A DNA stretch of 12,480 nucleotides from Psychrobacter sp. (lineage in GTDB: Bacteria > Pseudomonadota > Gammaproteobacteria > Pseudomonadales > Moraxellaceae). The stretch's first letter is position 1, and every line of letters starts with the position of its first letter. This document shows positions 6,805-12,291 of this stretch, in pieces. Location: the NCBI GenBank assembly GCA_029264635.1, contig JARIAA010000170.1:1-12480 (forward strand), read 5' to 3'. Under the pieces are notes generated by a model. The model worked only from the letters and a program-made list of their open reading frames with translations, was not told where the DNA came from and did no database searches. A program made the translations under genes and the position numbers.

Positions 6805-7891
6805 TGTAATCAAGCGCTGCAAAACAAATCTCACTTTTAAAACCACGATACTGCAAAAATCGCAATTGACGGGCTTTGTCTCTTTGTTCAGTAGGGATAT
6901 CATTTCCATATTTTTTGATGCGTGCAGTGACTGCAAGTTTTAACCAATCAACACCATCGATTAAACTCTCTTCACTATCTTCTACAAACTCTCTAAATTC
7001 ATCGGATTCGACATTGGCCATATCGATCAGCTCGTCAATATTACTCGGTATGGCTATTTTTTTGCGATAAAACTCTTGTTTGATACGGCCGCGTCCACGC
7101 CCCTTACGAATATTTTCTCGAATAAGCATTAATGTGGTTCGGTGATCACTTTGATAGCCTTTTTCCTCAAACTCATCAAGTAGAACGTCAATCTTGGCAG
7201 GATCTTGCTCTTTATCGAGCAGTTTTTGTCTTAACTCTGTTTTACCATGCTCACGGCGTGATAAATAATAAAAAGCTAACCAACGCAGGCGGCTTTCGGC
7301 TTTGATAGCATCTACTTCTGCTTGGCGCTGCTCGGGTGTACGTAGGTAGGCTTTTAAAGCAGAGGGGAGGTTATCCGTTTGCTGATCTTTCGACACTTTT
7401 TTTTCTAATTCTGATACAGAATGATTGGCCGTGTCTACATTGTCTCCATCTTCTTTTTTATTGTCATCATAATTTGTCGACTTATCGTGAATATTACGCT
7501 TCACTTCTGCTAACATCTCTTTGATACTTTGCGGTTCAAGAGGCTCATAAGCGGGCGTATCGTTCGCTTCAGGCTGAAAATTAGCAGCGGGATGAAAGCG
7601 TTTCTTACGCTTTTTAGCAGATGTAGAAACATGCTCGTCAGAAAAAAGAGAAGGGATACTATCAAGATCATCAACGTTTTGAGATGTCTTTTCATCCTCC
7701 ATATTTCTATACTTTTTATACTTTGAATGTGATTTTGGATGATTTGATTGAGATTTAAAGGGTGACTGTTTTGTATTAACAGTCTTTTTAGATAAGTATG
7801 TTTGCGTGGCTCTCTTTTGTTTAGAGACAAGAGTACTAGCTGAATCGGCGTCCGACTCAGCTAGGATTTCAGCTAATGTTTTAATTTTCAT
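6776..7891 (-). CDS. recX: Regulatory protein RecX with long N-terminal extension
   Basis: RecX modulates RecA by binding along the RecA-DNA filament and blocking its growth. The RecX domain occupies about residues 197-365 of 371: RLRWLAFYYLSRREHGKTEL (201-220) is the first three-helix repeat, followed by LLDEFEEKGYQSD (237-249) and a basic RKGRGRGRIKQEF stretch (262-274), with FLQYRGFKSEICFAAL (345-360) ending the fold. Typical RecX proteins have about 150-170 residues, so about 195 extra residues precede the domain. These are rich in Lys, Ser, Asp, Glu and Asn, contain a KKRKKR cluster (93-98) and look disordered. The start ATG is 33 bases after the recA stop with no clear Shine-Dalgarno; in-frame ATGs at M64 and M126 are alternatives that still leave an extension. 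It is co-directional with recA and no terminator lies between them. Confidence 0.9.
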   Translation of the reverse strand: MKIKTLAEILAESDADSASTLVSKQKRATQTYLSKKTVNTKQSPFKSQSNHPKSHSKYKKYRNMEDEKTSQNVDDLDSIPSLFSDEHVSTSAKKRKKRFHPAANFQPEANDTPAYEPLEPQSIKEMLAEVKRNIHDKSTNYDDNKKEDGDNVDTANHSVSELEKKVSKDQQTDNLPSALKAYLRTPEQRQAEVDAIKAESRLRWLAFYYLSRREHGKTELRQKLLDKEQDPAKIDVLLDEFEEKGYQSDHRTTLMLIRENIRKGRGRGRIKQEFYRKKIAIPSNIDELIDMANVESDEFREFVEDSEESLIDGVDWLKLAVTARIKKYGNDIPTEQRDKARQLRFLQYRGFKSEICFAALDYTLETLDERF

Positions 7892-7924
7892 AACTAGTAA
7901 TCAATCAATATTGTTGAGCAGGCA

Positions 7925-8983
7925 TTATTCTACTGGTGCTATCTCAAGATCTTCCTCAGCTTCCTCGGCCTCTGGCGCTTTATTGTCGCCACCAGCGCCA
8001 AGCTTTTCAGCACGAATTTTGGCTTCAATTGCTTGAGCAATTTCAGGATTTTCTTTTAAGAAAATAACCGAGTTGGCTTTACCTTGACCGATTTTTTCAT
8101 CGCCATAGCTATACCAAGCACCTGCTTTGCCAACGGCACCGACCTCAACGCCTAAATCGATCACCTCAGCCAAGTGATTGGTACCTTCGCCATAAGTGAT
8201 TTCAAACTCAGCTTGACGGAAGGGGGGTGCCATTTTATTTTTAATAACTTTGACGCGAGTTTGGTTACCGATGATTTCATCGCCATTTTTGACAGCGCCA
8301 ATACGACGAATATCCATACGCACGGAAGCGTAGAACTTAAGGGCGTTACCACCTGTCGTCGTCTCAGGGCTACCAAACATGACACCGATTTTCATACGAA
8401 TCTGGTTAATAAACACGACCATACAGTTAGAGCGTTTGGCATTACCAGTAATTTTGCGTAGTGCTTGGCTCATCAAACGTGCTTGCAAGCCCATATGTGA
8501 GTCGCCCATCTCGCCTTCAATCTCTGCACGCGGCGTCAATGCAGCAACTGAGTCAATCACAATCATGTCAACTGCACCTGAACGTACCAACATGTCAGTA
8601 ATCTCAAGCGCTTGCTCACCATTATCAGGCTGTGAGACCAATAGATCATCAGTATTAACGCCAAGCTTACGCGCATAAACAGGATCTAGTGCATGTTCTG
8701 CATCAATAAAGGCGCAAACACCACCTTGTTTTTGACACTCTGCAATCGCTTGTAGCGTCATCGTAGTTTTACCAGAGCTTTCTGGGCCATAAATCTCGAT
8801 GATACGGCCTTTAGGTAAACCGCCAATTCCAAGGGCAATATCTAAGCCCAGCGAACCAGTTGAAACCACATCGACATCAAGGGCTGCAGAATCATCCCCC
8901 AGATGCATGATGGTGTTTTTACCAAATTGCTTTTCAATTTGACCCAATGCTGCTTTAAGGGCTTTGGCTTTGTTGTCGTCCAT
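7925..8983 (-). CDS. recA: Recombinase RecA
   Basis: RecA polymerises on single-stranded DNA, drives homologous pairing and strand exchange, and acts as a co-protease for self-cleaving repressors of the LexA/UmuD class. All hallmarks are present in 352 residues, with numbering equal to E. coli in the core: Walker A GPESSGKT (66-73), catalytic E96 in FIDAEHALDP, Walker B IVIDSVAAL (141-149, D144), DNA loop L1 around 156-165 (EGEMGDSHMG) and loop L2 around 195-212. The C-terminal tail (337-352) is strongly acidic, as in other RecA proteins. The start is firm: AAGGA (complement of 8991-8995) lies 7 bases before ATG. recX follows after 33 bases. No canonical E. coli-type LexA box is seen upstream, which agrees with the reported absence of LexA in Moraxellaceae. 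Confidence 0.99.
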   Translation of the reverse strand: MDDNKAKALKAALGQIEKQFGKNTIMHLGDDSAALDVDVVSTGSLGLDIALGIGGLPKGRIIEIYGPESSGKTTMTLQAIAECQKQGGVCAFIDAEHALDPVYARKLGVNTDDLLVSQPDNGEQALEITDMLVRSGAVDMIVIDSVAALTPRAEIEGEMGDSHMGLQARLMSQALRKITGNAKRSNCMVVFINQIRMKIGVMFGSPETTTGGNALKFYASVRMDIRRIGAVKNGDEIIGNQTRVKVIKNKMAPPFRQAEFEITYGEGTNHLAEVIDLGVEVGAVGKAGAWYSYGDEKIGQGKANSVIFLKENPEIAQAIEAKIRAEKLGAGGDNKAPEAEEAEEDLEIAPVE

Positions 8984-9046
8984 AATGGAGTCCTTGTCAT
9001 AAATTAGTAATTCGAAAACTTGAATACACAGTAAGAAAGAATGCCC

Positions 9047-9059
9047 GTGAATAATTCAC
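9047..9059. repeat. Palindrome GTGAATAATTCAC in the recA leader
   Basis: GTGAAT and ATTCAC are perfect inverted arms around one central A, 64 bases upstream of the recA ATG. As RNA it would make a tight 5-bp hairpin; as DNA it could be a repressor or activator half-site pair. The spacing is one base short of a CRP/Vfr-type TGTGA-N6-TCACA site. Confidence 0.5.
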
Positions 9060-9127
9060 TTATGCTGTTCATTTTTTACGAGTACTGTTTTATCCTACTT
9101 TCAATGCTAGGCGTCTATTAGGTGAAT

Positions 9128-9133
9128 ATTATA
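9128..9133 (-). promoter_or_regulatory. Candidate recA -10 element (TATAAT)
   Basis: On the minus strand 9133-9128 reads TATAAT. A start site about 7 bases downstream would give a recA leader of roughly 135 bases. The -35 position has no good match (GGTATA at 17-base spacing), so the promoter may be activator-dependent. A 6-bp inverted repeat TACTAT (9148-9153) / ATAGTA (9164-9169) covers the -35 region and could be an operator. Confidence 0.4.
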
Positions 9134-9261
9134 GCGTCCGTTTGAGCTACTATACCTTAAAAAATAGTATCAATGAAAGTGAAAAAAAGTTCGGAATAAA
9201 AAGTTTTCAGGTTTACGTTCGATGGGGTAATTATAGCAAAATCTAGGCACAACAGCATGGT

Positions 9262-9281
9262 TTAAACGACCTTAAACGACA
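9262..9281. repeat. Tandem 10-bp direct repeat
   Basis: TTAAACGACC and TTAAACGACA follow each other directly, sharing nine of ten bases at a spacing of one helical turn. A third degenerate unit may follow (TTAGGTGTCG at 9282-9291). It lies about 130 bases upstream of the candidate recA -10 element. The phasing would place two protein-binding sites on the same face of the helix. Confidence 0.6.
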
Positions 9282-9394
9282 TTAGGTGTCGCAAGAGATG
9301 AGTAGACATAGCGTATGTTTCCACAATGAAAAATGAGTACATTGCTAAAAATTTTAATCAGCTATTTACCTATTTTGTCAATACAAATCTCAAG

Positions 9395-9403
9395 TTGTCC
9401 ACA
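9395..9403 (+). promoter_or_regulatory. DnaA-box-like 9-mer TTGTCCACA
   Basis: TTGTCCACA differs from the DnaA consensus TTATNCACA by one base. It has the same orientation as the two perfect boxes about 200 bases to the right, and an AT-rich stretch separates them. Confidence 0.45.
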
Positions 9404-9451
9404 GTAAATAATAAGCTTTAAAATGCTATTTGTGAAACATGAGACAACTGA

Positions 9452-9488
9452 AAAAATAACTACAATTAATTTAAAAAAAGTTATTTTT
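9452..9488. repeat. 10-bp AT-rich inverted repeat
   Basis: AAAAATAACT (9452-9461) and AGTTATTTTT (9479-9488) are exact reverse complements separated by 17 AT-rich bases. It is too weak and too widely looped to call a terminator. It lies between the DnaA-box-like sites and would melt easily. Confidence 0.5.
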
Positions 9489-9544
9489 ACTTTCCTGTGA
9501 CAGTAACTCATTGATTTTGTTATAAATAAAAATTGTATAAAAAG

Positions 9545-9560
9545 TAACCAATTTTAACCA
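9545..9560. repeat. Paired TAACCA hexamers, 10-bp period
   Basis: TAACCA occurs at 9545-9550 and again at 9555-9560, one helical turn apart, in an AT-rich stretch just left of the twin DnaA-type boxes. The repeat is short and could be chance. Confidence 0.3.
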
Positions 9561-9601
9561 ACGCAATAGGGTATCAAGGCAGATGCTTGTCAAGTAGTGA
9601 G

Positions 9602-9622
9602 TTATCCACATACTTATCCACA
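9602..9622 (+). promoter_or_regulatory. Two perfect DnaA-type boxes in direct repeat
   Basis: TTATCCACA occurs at 9602-9610 and again at 9614-9622, both exact matches to the high-affinity DnaA consensus and in the same orientation with 12-base periodicity. Such sites occur in oriC, in DnaA-titrating loci and in DnaA-regulated promoters. The neighbours (recA, trmB) are not those usual for oriC in gammaproteobacteria. Confidence 0.6.
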
Positions 9623-9919
9623 GCTTATGGGGAAAACTCGCTAAACCCTTACACTATCAATGTTTGCGCTGATAGCAAATACGCTATATTTATATATAAT
9701 ACTTTACTGGTAATATTTTTAACGGACAATTGGTAAATTTTTGACCTTCTATAACGATGTTTCACATATTTTTAGAGCAATAATTTTTTCATTAATGACA
9801 CTCTAAGATGTGACATAAAGTGAAATTATTGAGCTTATTTTTAAATAAAATTATTGTTAGAAATAGCAAGGGTTGTGTGCAATATTTTAAAGCGGCTATT
9901 TGGGTTTTGAATAGTCGTA

Positions 9920-10128
9920 TTACCGATAGCCGTCTTGACGAATTCAAAAAAATTTATACCGTGGATGACAACCATAAATACAAAGATAGGCGGTATAATG
10001 ACAGGCAAAATCGGTGTGCAGTAGCAAGAGAGATGTTTGCAAAGTGACGCTAGTTGGAGAATAAAATCGCAATGTTGAAAAAATCGATAACGTAAAAATC
10101 GGCTTGATTATCAAGCCGCTATCGGTAA
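9920..10128. repeat. Imperfect inverted repeats bounding a 209-bp segment
   Basis: TTACCGATAGC at 9920-9930 is repeated exactly in reverse complement at 10118-10128. With a one-base gap the similarity extends to TTACCGATAGCCGTCTTGA against the complement of the right end, about 17 of 19 positions. The right copy overlaps the trmB terminator stem. Inside, TATACCG (9955-9961) and CGGTATA (9991-9997) form another inverted pair, and CGGCTAT (9893-9899) just outside also pairs with ATAGCCG (9926-9932). No flanking target-site duplication is visible. It could be a decayed miniature element or a folded RNA; neither is shown. Confidence 0.4.
10094..10118 (-). terminator. Intrinsic terminator after trmB
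   Basis: Read on the minus strand, CGGCTTGA (10118-10111) pairs perfectly with TCAAGCCG (10107-10100) around a 3-base loop. One A and then five T (10098-10094) follow. It lies 35 bases beyond the trmB stop. There is no T run on the other side, so it acts in one direction. Confidence 0.8.
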
Positions 10129-10152
10129 AAGCCATTGAGACAAGTAAACCGT

Positions 10153-10980
10153 TTAGTCTTTAGTATAAATTAAATCCCAAACTTTATGACCACTATTTAA
10201 GCCTCGACGCTCAAACTTAGTCATAGGACGAAAGTCAGGGCGCGGTGTAAAATTGCCATAACCTGCCTGGTTCGTCAGCCCAGCGAAGTTATCTAAAACA
10301 TCAAGCATCCAAAAAGCATAATGTTCCCAGTCAGTAGCGGTATGAAACCAGCCGCCTTGTTTTAGACTGCGTGTAACCAACGCCATGCGTTCAGGACTCA
10401 CAAAGCGGCGTTTGTGGTGACGCTTTTTTTGCCACGGATCAGGGAAATAAAGCTGAATGCGGTCAAGATGGTTTTCTGGTAGCTGCTTTAGCAGTTGAAT
10501 AGCGTCGCCATTGATGATTTTAACGTTGGTCAGACCTTGGCTGCCTGCCATGTAGGCGCATTTGCCAATACCGGGCTCATGTACTTCTATGCCGACAAAG
10601 TTACGCGTAGGCTCTGCTGCCGCCATCTCAATAAATGAATCACCAAGCCCAAAGCCAATCTCTAAGGTAAGCGGCGCGTCGCGACCATTAGGGCTATCTG
10701 CGAATAGCGCGTGTAGGTCATGGATGCCTTCAAGATTACCGTCACCAACACTATTATTCACCAGATATTGAGCGAATTTTGGATCAGTCAATGCTTGCTC
10801 AGCATGCTTATTCATGTGTGTACGGCGCTTCATAAACGTATTAATGATGCGAATATGCTTAGTATTAGTGTCGGACGTCTCTGCATCAGTCACGGCAGAC
10901 TCGTTAGTATTTATGTCGGTATCTGTTGCCATGTCTGTATGGCTTTTGATAGGACTGTCGATATAAGGATGTTCATTCAT
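10153..10980 (-). CDS. trmB: tRNA (guanine-N7-)-methyltransferase TrmB
   Basis: TrmB uses S-adenosylmethionine to make m7G46 in the variable loop of tRNAs. The 275 residues show the class I methyltransferase motif LEIGFGLG (106-113), the acidic ribose-binding E132 in GIEVH, D159 in NGDA, and the family signature FPDPWQKKRHHKRR (179-192) with catalytic D181. TKFERRG (254-260) is the conserved C-terminal substrate segment. The usual TrmB N-terminal helix (IRIINTFMKRRTHM) begins only at residue 43, so about 40 Thr/Asp/Ser-rich residues precede it. Length exceeds E. coli TrmB (about 239) accordingly. Neither M1 (10980) nor M17 has a good Shine-Dalgarno; the longer start is kept. A promoter and a terminator suggest a single-gene unit. 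Confidence 0.97.
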   Translation of the reverse strand: MNEHPYIDSPIKSHTDMATDTDINTNESAVTDAETSDTNTKHIRIINTFMKRRTHMNKHAEQALTDPKFAQYLVNNSVGDGNLEGIHDLHALFADSPNGRDAPLTLEIGFGLGDSFIEMAAAEPTRNFVGIEVHEPGIGKCAYMAGSQGLTNVKIINGDAIQLLKQLPENHLDRIQLYFPDPWQKKRHHKRRFVSPERMALVTRSLKQGGWFHTATDWEHYAFWMLDVLDNFAGLTNQAGYGNFTPRPDFRPMTKFERRGLNSGHKVWDLIYTKD

Positions 10981-11019
10981 AAGATCAATAGAACTTCATT
11001 AAGTAACGGATATGCGCGT

Positions 11020-11048
11020 ATTATAAGTTAAATAAACCTTGGTGTGTA
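11020..11048 (-). promoter_or_regulatory. trmB promoter
   Basis: On the minus strand TACACA (11048-11043; four of six to TTGACA) is followed after exactly 17 bases by TATAAT (11025-11020). A start near 11013 would give a leader of about 33 bases before the trmB ATG. Confidence 0.6.
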
Positions 11049-11202
11049 TGCCAATCTGCTAATGCACGGTGAAACCAAAATATAGGTACCAACAGATTAT
11101 GATAGCTGGCTTACTTTAAAACCACTGCAAGATGACTGAGATGGGTTTTTGAAAAAACGTTTACGTGCATTGAACTGAATCGTATGTGTCCTGTAGTTAT
11201 CA

Positions 11203-11208
11203 TATAAT
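11203..11208 (+). promoter_or_regulatory. Candidate -10 element for the DUF2628-like gene
   Basis: TATAAT at 11203-11208 lies within a 5-bp inverted repeat GTTAT/ATAAC (11196-11211). The -35 region (TCGTAT at 17-base spacing) is poor. The implied leader is about 85 bases. Confidence 0.35.
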
Positions 11209-11247
11209 AACACTAGCCCATCAGCGTAAATGTTCATCTTTTTATCG

Positions 11248-11274
11248 TTTGAGATCTGATGTCATTTTGAGATC
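11248..11274. repeat. 9-bp direct repeat TTTGAGATC
   Basis: TTTGAGATC occurs at 11248-11256 and 11266-11274, 18 bases apart start to start. It ends 25 bases before the ATG of the DUF2628-like gene, in its probable leader. It could be a regulator site or chance. Confidence 0.4.
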
Positions 11275-11299
11275 CTAACAGCCAATAGAGTCTACTATT

Positions 11300-12223
11300 A
11301 TGTTATTTATTGAGACGGATTCCCCACCACCGTTTTATCAAGAAAAGCTGACTCCTGCTAAGCGCAAGCAGCTTGATCGATGGTTTATTGGACATCGTAC
11401 GCAAGAGCGTTATATTAAGCGTTTTGAGCAGTTTGATCAGCAAGGATACCTGTCAGCGAAATGGCACTGGGCAGCCTTTTTTGTGACTTTACCATGGCTG
11501 CTGTACCGCAAACGCTATATGGATGCCTTAGTATATAGCGTCGCTGGCTGGTCATTTATTCAGCTCAATATCGTCATCGCTTTGGTAACGGTTGAGTTTG
11601 TAGCAATGTCTTATATTCCTGATATCTATCAGATGCCATTACGTGTTGGCATTGCTGCAATCATTTGGATTTTTTGGGCGTTTATGGTAGCGCGCTGGAC
11701 GGATGCCTATTATTACCGCATGGCAAGGCGCGAGATTGCTGATGCTATCGATGACCATCCACGAGATGACACCGCACAAGAAAAACATCTGCGCCGAGAG
11801 GGTGGAGTCAGTTTGTTTGGTTTGGGGATGGGGTTTGGTTTTTTTGCTTTTGCCCTTATGGTTATAAATGTGCAGTTTTTACCCATTATCGCCAAAAAGA
11901 AGCAAAATGAGATACTATTCGATGCTTATGACATCGCTAAAAATGCACAAAATCGCGTCGCGCTAATTTATCAGCAGACAGGAGCGTGCCCAATTAATCT
12001 GCCTCTTAGTACTGAAGCTCAGCAAGTACGTATGCATATCGATACACACGTGGACAGTGTGCCTGCCACTGACTGCGCCGTAATCGCTACGGTTCAGAAC
12101 GTCAAGTTTCCAACGCGTTATTTGAATGACCAAACGCTAGTGTTTTATCATGTACCAGGCAATGATAACTGGAGCTGCATAAGCTCACTTAACAAAAAAC
12201 AAGCACCCAAGCAATGTATTTAA
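11300..12223 (+). CDS. DUF2628-like membrane protein with pilin-like C-terminal domain
   Basis: Function unknown. The first half of this 307-residue protein has a polar N-terminus (1-54) and then the block WHWAAFFVTLPWLLYRKRY (55-73), typical of DUF2628 membrane proteins. Further membrane segments lie at about 76-98, 112-130 and 171-192. After the last one, the helix-like AYDIAKNAQNRVALIYQQTG (209-228) leads to a soluble domain with four cysteines (C230, C259, C293, C306). This part resembles the post-helix region of type IV pilins: a y-x-x-t-G-x-C-P segment (ends CP at 230-231), then a late tryptophan and the ending WSC...P-x-x-C (W291 to C306), like the C-terminal disulfide loop of PilA-type pilins. 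There is no prepilin peptidase site at the N-terminus. The start has only a weak AGAG Shine-Dalgarno (11287-11290). The pilin resemblance was judged by eye. Confidence 0.72.
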   Translation: MLFIETDSPPPFYQEKLTPAKRKQLDRWFIGHRTQERYIKRFEQFDQQGYLSAKWHWAAFFVTLPWLLYRKRYMDALVYSVAGWSFIQLNIVIALVTVEFVAMSYIPDIYQMPLRVGIAAIIWIFWAFMVARWTDAYYYRMARREIADAIDDHPRDDTAQEKHLRREGGVSLFGLGMGFGFFAFALMVINVQFLPIIAKKKQNEILFDAYDIAKNAQNRVALIYQQTGACPINLPLSTEAQQVRMHIDTHVDSVPATDCAVIATVQNVKFPTRYLNDQTLVFYHVPGNDNWSCISSLNKKQAPKQCI

Positions 12224-12291
12224 GTAGGCCATATCAAAGATACAAAGCCTAGTGAAATCATATTAGTAATTAATGATAAGTCATTAACGCG

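Larger units (their letters stand above)
8984..10152. other. 1.17-kb recA-trmB intergenic region, no supported gene
   Basis: Both flanking genes are on the minus strand; trmB ends at its terminator near 10094-10118 and recA begins at 8983. The region is AT-rich, especially 9405-9570. It contains, from recA outward: a candidate recA leader and promoter, a tandem 10-mer (9262-9281), a DnaA-box-like 9-mer (9395-9403), a 10-bp AT-rich inverted repeat (9452-9488), paired TAACCA hexamers (9545-9560), two perfect DnaA-type boxes (9602-9622), and an imperfect inverted repeat bounding 9920-10128. A 75-codon GTG-started frame at 9820-10047 has no Shine-Dalgarno and no recognisable composition, so I do not call it. 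No tRNA, tmRNA, RNase P or 6S-like structure was recognised. Confidence 0.6.
10981..11299. other. Divergent intergenic region between trmB and the DUF2628-like gene
   Basis: This 319-base spacer separates two divergent start codons and has no credible ORF. It holds a trmB promoter on the left, a candidate promoter for the right-hand gene, and a 9-bp direct repeat; these are listed separately. The stretch 11050-11195 shows nothing I can interpret. Confidence 0.6.

Noticed and set aside
7510..7830. Alternative frames over the N-terminal extension of recX, considered as evidence of a frameshift
   Set aside because: The recX frame is uninterrupted over the whole extension, and the alternatives on both strands show no recognisable domain.
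9047..9059. The recA-leader palindrome as a CRP/Vfr site
   Set aside because: The GTGA and TCAC halves are separated by five bases rather than six, and the flanking T/A of the consensus are missing.
9380..9660. The DnaA-box-like cluster as the chromosomal oriC
   Set aside because: Only two perfect and one near-perfect box are present, and none of the usual oriC neighbours (dnaA, dnaN, rpmH, gyrB) is here. The cluster is reported as a finding, not annotated as an origin.
9820..10047. A 75-codon + strand frame starting with GTG in the recA-trmB spacer
   Set aside because: It has no Shine-Dalgarno, no recognisable protein pattern and overlaps the inverted-repeat segment. It looks like a chance frame.
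12270..12287. TTAATGA/TCATTAA inverted repeat between the two convergent 3' ends
   Set aside because: The stem is AT-rich, only 7 bp, and has no T run on either strand.
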